Virus record (IMG/VR): IMGVR_UViG_3300025413_000082
Span: 1 to 31,210 of that record
Length of the DNA stretch: 31,210 bases
Source of the DNA: a virus
Strand: one strand, 5' to 3'
A program made the position numbers and the translations under genes. The notes under the pieces were generated by a model. It worked only from the letters and a program-made list of their open reading frames with translations. It had not been told where the DNA came from and did no database searches. Position 1 is the first letter of the stretch, and each line of letters begins with the position of its first letter. Positions 1 to 6,628 of this stretch are shown here, in pieces.

Positions 1-244
1 GGTCTATTTCATAACTTGGTTCAGGGGTGTTGGTAATAGGGTGTGCCATTGAATTTAAAGATATTCCATCTTGTTGCTCTAGCTTGGTTGCTATCAAATA
101 TCGCAAATCGGTATTTTCTTTCTCCAACTCTTCAATTTGCTCTTGTTGCTGGCGTAGCATATCTGCGGCTTTACTTATGGCTGGACTTCGGCAATCATTA
201 TCCCAATGCCAATCCAATTCATCAGCTAGTTCATATGCGTTCAT
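1..244 (-). CDS. Small coiled-coil protein, paralogue 1 (3' end beyond window)
   Basis: The reading frame starts at the ATG at 244 and runs off the left edge without a stop, so only about 81 residues are visible. It opens MNAYELADELD and continues with a helical stretch AADMLRQQQEQIEELEKEN that looks like a coiled coil. The start overlaps the stop of the upstream gene (ATGA), which implies translational coupling. The same plan (N-A-x-E-L-A-D near the start, then MLR-Q-Q-x-E-I-E) occurs in the next two genes upstream, so this is one member of a small tandem family. Function is unknown. Confidence 0.75.
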   Translation of the reverse strand, partial: MNAYELADELDWHWDNDCRSPAISKAADMLRQQQEQIEELEKENTDLRYLIATKLEQQDGISLNSMAHPITNTPEPSYEID

Positions 245-265
245 TTCTCTTGTGCCTTTCTTAGT
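239..265. repeat. 27-bp direct repeat, copy 1
   Basis: Positions 239-265 are identical to 466-492. Each copy spans the ATGA junction of a coiled-coil paralogue and encodes the C-terminal RKAQEK of the upstream gene plus the start of the next. This points to recent gene duplication by repeat-mediated recombination. Confidence 0.9.
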
Positions 266-471
266 TGATTCCTATAACATTCAACATGAATTTCTTGTTG
301 GGCAAGAATTAGTTGTAACTCCTTTATGGTTTCAGCCTGTTCTCTTAGCATTTTTACTGCCGCCTTTACCTCACGATACCTAAAGCCTTTTGTATCCATT
401 GCATCAGCTAATTCGTAGGCAGTTAATGTCTTGCCTTTAATGCTTTCTTTATGTGCATCATAGTTGTTCAT
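241..471 (-). CDS. Small coiled-coil protein, paralogue 2
   Basis: A 76-residue protein containing YELADAMD (about residues 19-26), then a helical segment AAVKMLREQAETIKELQLIL, and ending in RKAQEK. It starts at 471 in an ATGA overlap with the stop of the gene at 468-863. It shares the ELADAM and MLR-Q motifs and the C-terminal hexapeptide with that gene. The helical, charged composition suggests a coiled coil that could oligomerise. No enzymatic motif is visible and function is unknown. Confidence 0.8.
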   Translation of the reverse strand: MNNYDAHKESIKGKTLTAYELADAMDTKGFRYREVKAAVKMLREQAETIKELQLILAQQEIHVECYRNQLRKAQEK

Positions 472-492
472 TTCTCTTGTGCCTTTCTTAGT
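466..492. repeat. 27-bp direct repeat, copy 2
   Basis: Identical to 239-265; covers the junction between the genes at 241-471 and 468-863. Confidence 0.9.
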
Positions 493-863
493 ATTGCTCT
501 AGCGAAAAGAATTGCGTATTTGTCCACAGTTTTCATATCAAAATAAGTTTTATACACTTCTTCTATTTCCTCATCTGTTAGTGTCTTTGCTTTCAACGCC
601 TCTATTTCAGCTTGATGTAGTTTTATTGCTTCTTTGGCAAAAAGACATTCTTCATCCAAAAGAATATAACTTTCTTCTTCCATTATTAATTTTTCTTTCA
701 ACGCTTCTATTTCAGCTTGTTGCTGGCGTAGCATGGTGGCTGCTTGTTCTAATTGGTCAGCAAGTCTATCATTAGCACCTTCTTGTACGCTTTTACGACT
801 TGTTGCCTTTCTGCGAATTGACGCACGGATTTCCATTGCATCAGCTAGTTCATTTGCGTCCAT
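468..863 (-). CDS. Coiled-coil protein, paralogue 3
   Basis: A 131-residue, Glu/Lys/Gln-rich protein. It opens MDANELADAMEIRAS and has two related helical segments, MLRQQQAEIEALKEKL and LHQAEIEALKAK, so the coiled-coil unit itself looks duplicated inside the protein. The C-terminus ends in RKAQEK like its downstream neighbour. A GAGGTGAATA sequence just upstream supports the ATG at 863, and the gene overlaps the end of the gene at 850-1059 by 14 bp. Function is unknown; related small leucine/glutamine-rich proteins are common in environmental phages, but I cannot assign a role. Confidence 0.8.
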   Translation of the reverse strand: MDANELADAMEIRASIRRKATSRKSVQEGANDRLADQLEQAATMLRQQQAEIEALKEKLIMEEESYILLDEECLFAKEAIKLHQAEIEALKAKTLTDEEIEEVYKTYFDMKTVDKYAILFARAILRKAQEK

Positions 864-1059
864 TATTCACCTCATCAATTTTTTCTTGGTAACTACTTGT
901 TCCGGACCATTCGTCGTTGATGTACGAGATACACAACGCTTTTAGTCGCTCTATTTCGGCTAGTTGGCTATCAATCAGCTCTTTTACTTTTGGTAGCATT
1001 GTGTGTACTACCGCCAACTGTGTAACGATTCCCTCGTTTGCTATTTGATTTGCGTTCAT
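850..1059 (-). CDS. Small helical protein, distant fourth paralogue?
   Basis: A 69-residue protein starting MNANQIANEG with a helix containing SQLAEIERLKAL. The start and the QLAEIERLK segment resemble the three coiled-coil paralogues to its left, so it may be a diverged member. The ATG at 1059 overlaps the stop of the gene at 1056-1223 (ATGA) and is preceded by AAAGGAAAAC as ribosome binding site. Function is unknown. Confidence 0.75.
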   Translation of the reverse strand: MNANQIANEGIVTQLAVVHTMLPKVKELIDSQLAEIERLKALCISYINDEWSGTSSYQEKIDEVNNGRK

Positions 1060-1223
1060 TTGTTTTCCTTTATCAATGGTACACCGCCGGTGTCGCCTTT
1101 GAATGCTTCTTTCTCTGCATAATCCTTGATTGCTTTTTTGAATATAGCGTCCCAGTTATTCTCAAACTGCTCCTTTGGTACGCCTAGTGGGCGACGTGCA
1201 TCGCCTTTGCCTCCGTCTCTCAT
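1056..1223 (-). CDS. Small conserved-type phage protein
   Basis: A 55-residue protein opening MRDGGKGDARRPLGVPKEQF. I chose the ATG at 1223 over an upstream ATG at 1262 because AGGAGATAGT sits directly before it, and because the longer form would overlap the upstream gene by 38 bp. The opening with a GKGDxxRP-like segment followed by an aromatic/acidic helix recalls small proteins seen in many phages. I know no assigned function. Confidence 0.8.
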   Translation of the reverse strand: MRDGGKGDARRPLGVPKEQFENNWDAIFKKAIKDYAEKEAFKGDTGGVPLIKENK

Positions 1224-1224
1224 A

Positions 1225-1473
1225 CTATCTCCTAAACTGTGGTACTGGTTTACGTCTGCCAAATGTTTTGCGAACCTTTAACGCCCATATACTACCGTGT
1301 ACTTTGTTGCGCCAGCCTTGATGGGCACGGCGGATCTTTTGCATCTTAAAGCGAGCTTTAATACGCTTTGGCTTATTATAGTAGTCTTGAATAAGCCGCC
1401 GCTTTCCAGCGTCACCAAAGATGACGCCGAACAAGCTACGCTTAATGATGCGTGGAAATCTAAACTTCTTCAT
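1225..1473 (-). CDS. Very basic small protein
   Basis: An 82-residue protein from the ATG at 1473 (MKKFRFPRIIKRSLFG), dense in Arg and Lys to its end (RKTFGRRKPVPQFRR). Its charge suggests nucleic-acid binding, but no fold is recognisable. An in-frame ATG at 1488 is a possible alternative start. Neither start has a good ribosome binding site, and both lie inside the end of the upstream 49-residue gene in another frame, so translational coupling is likely. Confidence 0.6.
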   Translation of the reverse strand: MKKFRFPRIIKRSLFGVIFGDAGKRRLIQDYYNKPKRIKARFKMQKIRRAHQGWRNKVHGSIWALKVRKTFGRRKPVPQFRR

Positions 1474-1609
1474 CTTGTGGTTTGCCATTAAGCGCAAACT
1501 GTGCGTACTGCCACGCTGTATCGCGGACCTCTGAGGGGCTTGCCCCTCTGGCAATGAGGCCCATGGTGGCCGCGCAGGCCAGTGTGAATAGTTGCTCTTC
1601 TTGTGTCAT
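1460..1609 (-). CDS. Short protein coupled to the primase gene
   Basis: A 49-residue reading frame starting MTQEEQLFTLACAATMGLIA and ending GKPQDEEV. Its ATG at 1609 overlaps the primase stop in a TAATG junction, the standard coupling signal in this operon, which is the main evidence that it is real. The middle is a hydrophobic Ala-rich helix that could be amphipathic or membrane-associated. It overlaps the next gene downstream by 14 bp. Function is unknown. Confidence 0.6.
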   Translation of the reverse strand: MTQEEQLFTLACAATMGLIARGASPSEVRDTAWQYAQFALNGKPQDEEV

Positions 1610-3918
1610 TAAAATATCTCTCCGTTGTCTAGTCTTTCAATACTGTCAATGTACCTCTGAGCCTTTGAGTTCAGTCGTACGCCCTTATAAATGTGCTGCC
1701 GCTGGCCACCGATGCGCGTGGAGTCCGATTCAACGTGGTGCTCCTGAATCGCCGCCAAGAATCTGCGCTTGAATGACAGCTCGTTGCCCGGCGTGATGCT
1801 CTTGTGCAGAGCCCAGCGCTTGTAGCACGCGAAGATGTCGTCCTTGTTCACGGTGTACTCGGGGCCAATCTCGAGCACGTCGTCGATGAACGAGCCGATC
1901 GGATTACCAAGTTCGCTCATCAGATCCAAGTACTCTCTGCCCGACTTAGGCTGGATAAAGTTGCCACCGCGTGCCAATCGTCTACGTTGCCCCTCGATCA
2001 CCCAGTTAAAGATGCCCGAGAGCTCTGACCTGAGCTTAGATGATAGCGAGGTGTCTTCGTTGTTGTAGAACGACTTGCTCATCTTTAGCACCAGCATGCG
2101 CCCAGTGAGCGCGTTGGAGTTCTCAGTCAGCTGGAGTACCTCGTTGCTGTACACGATTATTCGTGTGGGTAGGTATCCGTTCCATGACTCCTTGTTCTTT
2201 CTATTAACTGTAACAGTGTCGCCGCCAACAATTCTAAGGATTTGGCTAACAACAGCACTACGGTTACGCTCAGGGGCACGGGCGTCTGTGAAAGAAGCGA
2301 GTAGCTTACCCAGCCAAGGTTGCAGACCAAAAGTATCACACAATTCCTCCAGTTGTGGTGCCACTGTATTGTGTTGGCCTAGTAGGTCAACGAGCACCTT
2401 GTTAATAGTTCCCTTGCCGCTACGCCTAGGACCGATCACGTTCAAAAACTTCTGCTCTGAGGTGTCCCCTGAGAGTATGTAGCCAAAGTACTCCTGCAGT
2501 AGGTCCTTGCTCTCTTGGTCCTCGCCCCACACGTCGTCCAAGAACTTCATCCACTGTGGGCAGTCCTTAGTGGGGTCGTACTCGAACGGCAGTGAGTTGT
2601 ACGTGAAGAATCCCAGTGAGTGCGCAAACAGTACCAGCTGGTCCATCTGAAACAGTCCGTTGACCATGCTGATTAACTTCTCAGCTGGCGGGTTGGACTG
2701 CGCGTAACCGTCTAACCAAACTGGTGGCTTGGTGTTCGGGTCGTTGGCCAAGTGCACGATGGACTTGATCGCGTCAATCGCGGCGTTCACCACTGCAGGG
2801 TTGGCGTTGAACGGCACCAGCGCGCCCTTCTTGTCTAGCTTCTGACACTTGTCCAAGAACTTATACAGCTGGGAGCGCACCGTTGCCTCCTCGATGTTGG
2901 TGTAGTGCGTGCCGGTGTACACGAAGAACTCTTCGGCGTAGTGCACCAGCTTATAGCCATCTTCCACCGTGTACATCGATGACAAAAACTTCCTTGCGTG
3001 GTCTAGCGGGTTGGAGATCTCGAGCACGATCTCTCCGTTGGCCAGAGCCACCTGCAGCTTTTTTTGGTTCACCTTAAATATCAGGGAGCGCAACGTGATG
3101 CCCTGACCCTTAAAGCTGTTCCACTTCGTCGTGCATGAGTTGATGCCCGTCACGGTGTACTTGTTGGACTGCGCACTCCAGCGCTCCCACGCCTCTAGTG
3201 CCTCGACGTCCTTGTTAAACTGGTGGTGCAAAGCCATACCCACGTTCTTCCAGTCATCGTAGCCACAGTCAGGGTCCAGCTCTGAGAGTAGCTCCGTTTC
3301 AACGCGGAGCAAATCCCAGCCCTCGACTGGCGGCGTGTAGTTTGCAAAGTCGTCATCTGACTGGCGCATTGCCCGTGGTGGTACGTGCGCAGTGAGGTCC
3401 TGAGGCTCGTTGGGCACGTCGCCTGCAATCTTGTGCCCCGTCATGGTGAAGTAACGGCTCTTAGGATACACCTCCAGCCCGATGGTGTGGTCAACGTGGG
3501 CCGAGTGCAGGTCTGCGCGGGTGAATATCTTGATGCCAGTACCGCTTGGTGACACCTCAACGTAGCCCTTCACGTTGTCCATGATGGACTGTGCTAGGTC
3601 GTTTAGATCACCGCTCTCAGGATCACGGCAATCGTCAATGTCAATGCCAATGAGGTTATCATCCCCAGTAAAAACGAATCCAATACCGTCAAAATTACCA
3701 TTCTCGTATGCCTTCTGTGCCGTGAAAAAATCTGTCCAAGTTGCTGGGTTGGTTGATGAGGCAAACTTGCCAGTGCTCTGTACTGGGAGCTTGCTCCACT
3801 TTTGCGACTCACCGTCGCCGACTAGCGTGTACTTCCACAGGCAAAACCGTGGTATGCGCTTCAAGTCGCTCGGTATCGCATTAAAATCTACCTCTAATGC
3901 TGGCGGTTTTTGTAACAT
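1609..3918 (-). CDS. Bifunctional primase-polymerase / SF3 helicase (D5-like)
   Basis: This 769-residue replication protein should make primers and unwind DNA at the phage fork. An archaeo-eukaryotic-type PrimPol domain covers about residues 15-165: the acidic pair D93/D95 lies in GIDIDD, followed by SPSGTGIKI (123-131) and YPKSRYFTMTGH (151-162). A PriCT-2-like segment follows at about 200-283 (DWKNVGMALHH). The C-terminal half is a D5_N/SF3 helicase with Walker A GPRRSGKGT (496-504), a Walker-B-like region LLASFTDAR (539-547) and a sensor-like IIVYSNE (587-593). Its start has AGGAGAG just upstream. A copy of the GCGTATTAGT motif and an iteron module lie in its 5' region, so it heads a leftward transcription unit. 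Domain order and length fit phage and plasmid PrimPol-helicases. Confidence 0.95.
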   Translation of the reverse strand: MLQKPPALEVDFNAIPSDLKRIPRFCLWKYTLVGDGESQKWSKLPVQSTGKFASSTNPATWTDFFTAQKAYENGNFDGIGFVFTGDDNLIGIDIDDCRDPESGDLNDLAQSIMDNVKGYVEVSPSGTGIKIFTRADLHSAHVDHTIGLEVYPKSRYFTMTGHKIAGDVPNEPQDLTAHVPPRAMRQSDDDFANYTPPVEGWDLLRVETELLSELDPDCGYDDWKNVGMALHHQFNKDVEALEAWERWSAQSNKYTVTGINSCTTKWNSFKGQGITLRSLIFKVNQKKLQVALANGEIVLEISNPLDHARKFLSSMYTVEDGYKLVHYAEEFFVYTGTHYTNIEEATVRSQLYKFLDKCQKLDKKGALVPFNANPAVVNAAIDAIKSIVHLANDPNTKPPVWLDGYAQSNPPAEKLISMVNGLFQMDQLVLFAHSLGFFTYNSLPFEYDPTKDCPQWMKFLDDVWGEDQESKDLLQEYFGYILSGDTSEQKFLNVIGPRRSGKGTINKVLVDLLGQHNTVAPQLEELCDTFGLQPWLGKLLASFTDARAPERNRSAVVSQILRIVGGDTVTVNRKNKESWNGYLPTRIIVYSNEVLQLTENSNALTGRMLVLKMSKSFYNNEDTSLSSKLRSELSGIFNWVIEGQRRRLARGGNFIQPKSGREYLDLMSELGNPIGSFIDDVLEIGPEYTVNKDDIFACYKRWALHKSITPGNELSFKRRFLAAIQEHHVESDSTRIGGQRQHIYKGVRLNSKAQRYIDSIERLDNGEIF

Positions 3919-3931
3919 GACTCTCCTCTTT

Positions 3932-3951
3932 TCTTGCCCTTACTAATACGC
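3932..3951 (-). promoter_or_regulatory. Repeated promoter-like motif, copy 1 (leftward)
   Basis: On the minus strand it reads GCGTATTAGTAAGGGCAAGA. It lies 13 bases upstream of the primase ATG, pointing into that gene. It is the only leftward copy of six; the core GCGTATTAGT is identical in all. Confidence 0.7.
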
Positions 3952-3988
3952 AAATCGGCTGACCTGCGTTTCACATTATGAAATATTG

Positions 3989-4013
3989 AAAAATGCTGCA
4001 CTGCATCCTGGAT
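3989..4013. repeat. 25-bp repeat shared by the two intergenic regions, copy 1
   Basis: Identical to 11069-11093, in direct orientation 7.1 kb apart. It runs from AAAAATGCTGC to CATCCTGGAT and contains near-palindromic ATGC...GCAT. Both copies lie beside an iteron module. Confidence 0.95.
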
Positions 4014-4081
4014 TTGGATCCACCATACAAATGAGAATGATTCTTATTTGGTCTATACAAATCAATAACTTACGAGCTCGG

Positions 4082-4190
4082 ATCCACAGTATCCATAGTA
4101 TCCACCCTTTATTCAGGTTATTTTTTATTTTAAAAAAATAAAAAATAAATATCTGGAGTAAAAGTGAAAACTACTGTGGATACTGTGGAT
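4082..4190. repeat. Iteron module A: 9-bp repeats flanking an AT-rich core
   Basis: Three tandem 9-mers, ATCCACAGT (4082-4090), ATCCATAGT (4091-4099) and ATCCACCCT (4100-4108), face two inverted copies, ACTGTGGAT (4173-4181 and 4182-4190). The roughly 64 bp between them are almost pure A/T. The units resemble the DnaA box TTATCCACA. Positions 4167-4194 recur exactly, inverted, at 11158-11185. The layout suits a replication origin (iterons plus unwinding element) or a cooperative operator. Confidence 0.75.
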
Positions 4191-4333
4191 CGTACTCAAA
4201 ATATCTATTGGAATCAAGCACTTACCGTGCCACCCTTTGGCACCTGTATCCTGCCACTATCCTGCCACTTTTTAAAATCGGGCCATAGAGGCGTTTAAAA
4301 TGACTGGGTAAGGGGGTAGCCTCACATAGCCCT

Positions 4334-4353
4334 AAAAAACGCCTCTATGAGGC
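4334..4353 (-). terminator. Rho-independent terminator (leftward)
   Basis: On the minus strand the sequence is GCCTC-ATA-GAGGC followed by G and TTTTTT. The stem overlaps the end of the gene at 4353-4625, so it should end transcription from the upstream leftward operon before the primase unit. A wider inverted repeat (4284-4296 with 4337-4349, 13 bp perfect) could form a competing structure. Confidence 0.75.
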
Positions 4354-4625
4354 TATAAACAGACTATGGTGCCGATGCTGGTCTTCGTGCACCTGACAAT
4401 CGTGCCGTCAGGCATCTGCACAACCTGAGCCAGCGCACTGGCGATGTGAAAGCCAAAGTACAGAATAAACGCCACGATGGCAATCCAGCCATACTTATTC
4501 CAGCGGTGGTACTGGCGCTCACGCTCTAAAAAGATAAAGCGCTCGGGTTTGCCGTAGTCTAGCTCAATCCCCCTGCAGTCGCAAACACTGCGCCCTTGGT
4601 TACAATTTCCTGAGCACCCCTTCAT
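4353..4625 (-). CDS. Small single-span membrane protein with Cys-rich N-terminus
   Basis: A 90-residue protein. Its N-terminus MKGCSGNCNQGRSVCDC has four cysteines in 17 residues that could bind a metal or pair as disulfides. After a charged stretch (about 25-46) comes one hydrophobic helix, WIAIVAFILYFGFHIASALA (about 47-66), then a short tail with two cysteines. It starts at 4625 in an ATGA overlap with the upstream gene and is the last gene before the terminator. Function is unknown; a membrane role is inferred from the helix only. Confidence 0.75.
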   Translation of the reverse strand: MKGCSGNCNQGRSVCDCRGIELDYGKPERFIFLERERQYHRWNKYGWIAIVAFILYFGFHIASALAQVVQMPDGTIVRCTKTSIGTIVCL

Positions 4626-4819
4626 TTGTTCACCTCGTATCCTAAGTTGTCTTTAATAAATTTGTACGCCCACTTTCTAAACGCGATGCGGTTCTCGCTG
4701 GTCTGCTCCTCCCGCTCGTCCCACTTAGCCTCGACCAAGAAGTTACCCTCCAAGTCGTTGAACTCAATCGCGGTAATGTTGCCGTCCTTGTCATAAATAT
4801 CCGTTGGTATTGCTTTCAT
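4622..4819 (-). CDS. Small acidic hypothetical protein
   Basis: A 65-residue protein starting MKAIPTDIYDKDGNITAIEF and ending in a Trp/Lys-rich helix (RKWAYKFIKDNLGYEVNK). AAGGAGATAAC lies just before the ATG at 4819, and the start overlaps the stop of the upstream gene. No domain is recognisable. Confidence 0.8.
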   Translation of the reverse strand: MKAIPTDIYDKDGNITAIEFNDLEGNFLVEAKWDEREEQTSENRIAFRKWAYKFIKDNLGYEVNK

Positions 4820-5151
4820 GTTATCTCCTTAATTAGTGGTGACTTATCCTTCCATGAGTCGGTGTCACCGTAGTCACCCCTAATCATGCTCATGCGCTCC
4901 TCTTTTCTAAACGCTGGCTCGATGGCCCACCATGCTAGGCTGGCCTCCTTGTACTCGACCCACGCGTCATTTTCTAAAAACATGGGATGGTTGAGCCCAG
5001 CCACGTCCACGGTGCACACCACGTCACTGGTGGGTTGCCACCCCTTGGCGTTCTTCCTGCGGTACTGCCCCAGCGAGACGTTGTCTCGGGCGCGGATAAA
5101 GCGTACGTATGCGCGGGTCTGTTCGTCTGTTAATTTAATCATCGTGTTCAT
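4816..5151 (-). CDS. Hypothetical protein downstream of the sigma gene
   Basis: Up to 111 residues, starting MNTMIKLTDEQTRAYVRFIR. The ATG at 5151 lies inside the end of the sigma gene (17-bp overlap); the second ATG at 5142 is equally possible and slightly better spaced from an upstream GGA. The protein is Trp-rich (about 7 Trp) with no motif I recognise. It sits in an unbroken run of overlapping genes with the sigma factor, so the two are probably co-expressed. Confidence 0.75.
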   Translation of the reverse strand: MNTMIKLTDEQTRAYVRFIRARDNVSLGQYRRKNAKGWQPTSDVVCTVDVAGLNHPMFLENDAWVEYKEASLAWWAIEPAFRKEERMSMIRGDYGDTDSWKDKSPLIKEIT

Positions 5152-5698
5152 CTTCCATCTTGTCTAATTGTAGGGCGTCTAATGACGTTGGTTCTTGCAA
5201 CATATAAAACTTTAACTGGTTTACGCGCTTGGTTGTTTTCCCAAGCACCTTGGCCAGCTCCTGAACCGTTGGCGTTCGGCCTAGGGTCTGAGTCAGTGCA
5301 CGCTCGGTGTACGTCATCTTGCGTATCTCTTCGCGCACCTTAATCGGTATGCGAACTAGGTTCTCCTCGTCGTCCTGCCCACGCTCTACCCCACGCAGGA
5401 TAAACCGCTTGGCAAAGGTCGCGAACTTGGCGCCGTTCTTTGGCACCCACTGACGTGCCGCCTTGATGAGCGCCTCGTTGCCCATGCCAATCAAGTCCTC
5501 CTGAGGCGTGCGTGAGTGGTTCCACGCGGTCAGCTTGCGCACCGTGTACACCACAAAGCGCAGGTTGTGCGTCACTAGCCTGTCCAGTGCCTGCTCGTCA
5601 CCTTGCTGAATGCGACGTGACAGCTCGTACTCCTCTGCCGAGTCCAGCACTGGTATGCCGTACAGTGACTGCAGGTAGTCAGTTAAAAAGTCGTTCAT
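5135..5698 (-). CDS. Phage sigma-70-family factor lacking region 4
   Basis: A 187-residue sigma factor that should redirect host RNA polymerase to phage promoters. Region 1.2 is at about residues 2-34, region 2 at about 38-107 (HNLRFVVYTVRKL, DLIGMGNEALIKAARQW, KFATFAKRFILRG) and region 3 at about 113-173 (VRIPIKVREEIRK, GRTPTVQELAKVLG, KEP-like QEPTSLD). The protein then ends in an acidic tail, so region 4, which reads the -35 box, is absent. The Trp-Trp pair that melts the -10 element in E. coli sigma-70 aligns with Arg98-Phe99. I chose the ATG at 5698, in a TAATG overlap with the membrane-protein gene, because homology begins there; an extension to 5776 would run over that gene. Confidence 0.9.
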   Translation of the reverse strand: MNDFLTDYLQSLYGIPVLDSAEEYELSRRIQQGDEQALDRLVTHNLRFVVYTVRKLTAWNHSRTPQEDLIGMGNEALIKAARQWVPKNGAKFATFAKRFILRGVERGQDDEENLVRIPIKVREEIRKMTYTERALTQTLGRTPTVQELAKVLGKTTKRVNQLKFYMLQEPTSLDALQLDKMEDEHDD

Positions 5699-5952
5699 TA
5701 TGAGTCCATCCATATAAGAGTTGTTGCCACGGCCGCGGCTATTAGCAATGGCCACAGCTGTGGAAAGAAAAAACACAACACAATAAATCCAGCCAGTGCC
5801 ACCATGCCCCTATAACCTATCTTGGCAAACAACACTGGAAAGCCCTTGTAAGCCACGTAAAGCAGTTGTGCCGCGGCTATTAGTAACGATACTCCGACGA
5901 TAAATTGCACCTTGTGTCCTTTCGATGGTTTATGCCCGTGATGTCCGCTCAA
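5698..5952 (-). CDS. Small membrane protein, two or three helices
   Basis: An 84-residue protein with a His/Lys-rich start (MSGHHGHKPSKGHK), then hydrophobic helices at about 16-34, 49-63 and 66-80, so it is almost certainly in the membrane. The start is a TTG at 5952: AGGAGG lies seven bases before it, and no ATG comes until deep in the protein. It overlaps the upstream stop (TTGA) and the sigma start (TAATG). A holin is conceivable from size and helices, but its place among early genes gives no support for that. Confidence 0.75.
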   Translation of the reverse strand: MSGHHGHKPSKGHKVQFIVGVSLLIAAAQLLYVAYKGFPVLFAKIGYRGMVALAGFIVLCFFFPQLWPLLIAAAVATTLIWMDS

Positions 5953-6128
5953 AATGGTGCCTCCTGCAGTATGGCTACTGCGACTTGGTACGGGTTTGCT
6001 TTAGGCTCGCGCGGTAGTGTCACCAAGCTCATACCATTGGTTAGGTAGGGGGTAGCCTCCAGCTTTGATACAAACTTCCTGCAGGCCCCTCCAAACTCAT
6101 CCATGAGGACGTAACGATATTGGCTCAT
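5949..6128 (-). CDS. Small hypothetical protein
   Basis: A 59-residue protein, MSQYRYVLMDEFGGACRKFVSK... ending AILQEAPF. The ATG at 6128 overlaps the upstream stop (ATGA); a longer frame to 6194 lies wholly inside the upstream gene and is rejected. It has a compact alpha/beta look and no known motif. Confidence 0.75.
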   Translation of the reverse strand: MSQYRYVLMDEFGGACRKFVSKLEATPYLTNGMSLVTLPREPKANPYQVAVAILQEAPF

Positions 6129-6325
6129 GGTATGAATGCCTCGCGCTTGAGCTGGTTGCCCAGCTTGTCCTGCAAGTACATCACCACGTCCCACTCGCCG
6201 TCGTCGCGGCCGCGTGAGCGCTCCGCGTTGGTCAGCTTGTCAGCGTACCAGTAAAGCGCACGCTTGATAGCTAGGAACTCCTCCGCGTCGAGGTTTAACT
6301 CAAAGCGGTTAGTGTTGATCTTCAT
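6125..6325 (-). CDS. Small hypothetical protein
   Basis: A 66-residue protein starting MKINTNRFELNLDAEEFLAIKRALYWY. It has one long helix and a charged RSRGRDDGEWD segment, then a second helix. It is coupled by ATGA overlaps at both ends. Function is unknown. Confidence 0.8.
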   Translation of the reverse strand: MKINTNRFELNLDAEEFLAIKRALYWYADKLTNAERSRGRDDGEWDVVMYLQDKLGNQLKREAFIP

Positions 6326-6591
6326 GCTGACACCTTGCGCACGACGACTGCGTCCACTGCCTTAATTGCTGTGACCTTAGCCACAGTAGTCACGTCGCAA
6401 AACTCGCGAACTAATTTAGGGTCAATGCTGGCTCGGTCGTAGTGTTGCACCTCGGCAATGAAGTCCATTCCTTGGTACTTACCTACACCGCGAGCAATGA
6501 GCTCAGCCTTGAGCTTACGAGCTGTAGATTCGAGCTCAGCGATCTGCTGGTTAATGATTCCTAAGTCGTCGATCATGTTATCTGTAATCAA
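6322..6591 (-). CDS. Small helical hypothetical protein (TTG start)
   Basis: An 89-residue protein, MITDNMIDDLGIINQQIAEL..., with an N-terminal coiled-coil-like helix followed by YQGMDFIAEVQHYDRASID, a beta-rich segment seen in small phage proteins. I chose a TTG start at 6591 because AAGGAGA lies at the right distance; the first ATG (6576) is 22 bases from it. An extended -10 element (6620-6628) lies just upstream, so this gene may begin its own transcript. Confidence 0.75.
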   Translation of the reverse strand: MITDNMIDDLGIINQQIAELESTARKLKAELIARGVGKYQGMDFIAEVQHYDRASIDPKLVREFCDVTTVAKVTAIKAVDAVVVRKVSA

Positions 6592-6619
6592 TTTAATTCT
6601 CCTTTGTGTGTTTTCTAAA

Positions 6620-6628
6620 ATTATACCA
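6620..6628 (-). promoter_or_regulatory. Host-type promoter, extended -10
   Basis: The minus strand reads TGGTATAAT, a perfect extended -10 of the sigma-70 class, about 30 bases upstream of the TTG start at 6591. No good -35 is visible, which extended -10 promoters tolerate. Confidence 0.5.

Larger units (their letters stand above)
3919..4352. other. Non-coding regulatory/replication region A
   Basis: A 434-bp gap between leftward genes with no credible coding frame. In the leftward reading direction it holds a terminator for the upstream gene (4334-4353), two tandem 11-bp repeats ATCCTGCCACT (4248-4258, 4259-4269), a GTGCCA/TGGCAC hairpin (4227-4243), the iteron module (4082-4190) with an AT-rich centre, a TTGTATAGACCAA element (4048-4060), the 25-bp repeat (3989-4013) and the promoter-like motif (3932-3951). 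Confidence 0.8.

Noticed and set aside
5699-5776. N-terminal extension of the sigma factor
   Set aside because: It would overlap the membrane-protein gene, and the homology starts at the TAATG-coupled ATG at 5698.
5698-5952. Holin
   Set aside because: Size and helices would fit, but there is no endolysin or other lysis gene nearby and it lies in an early, sigma-containing operon.
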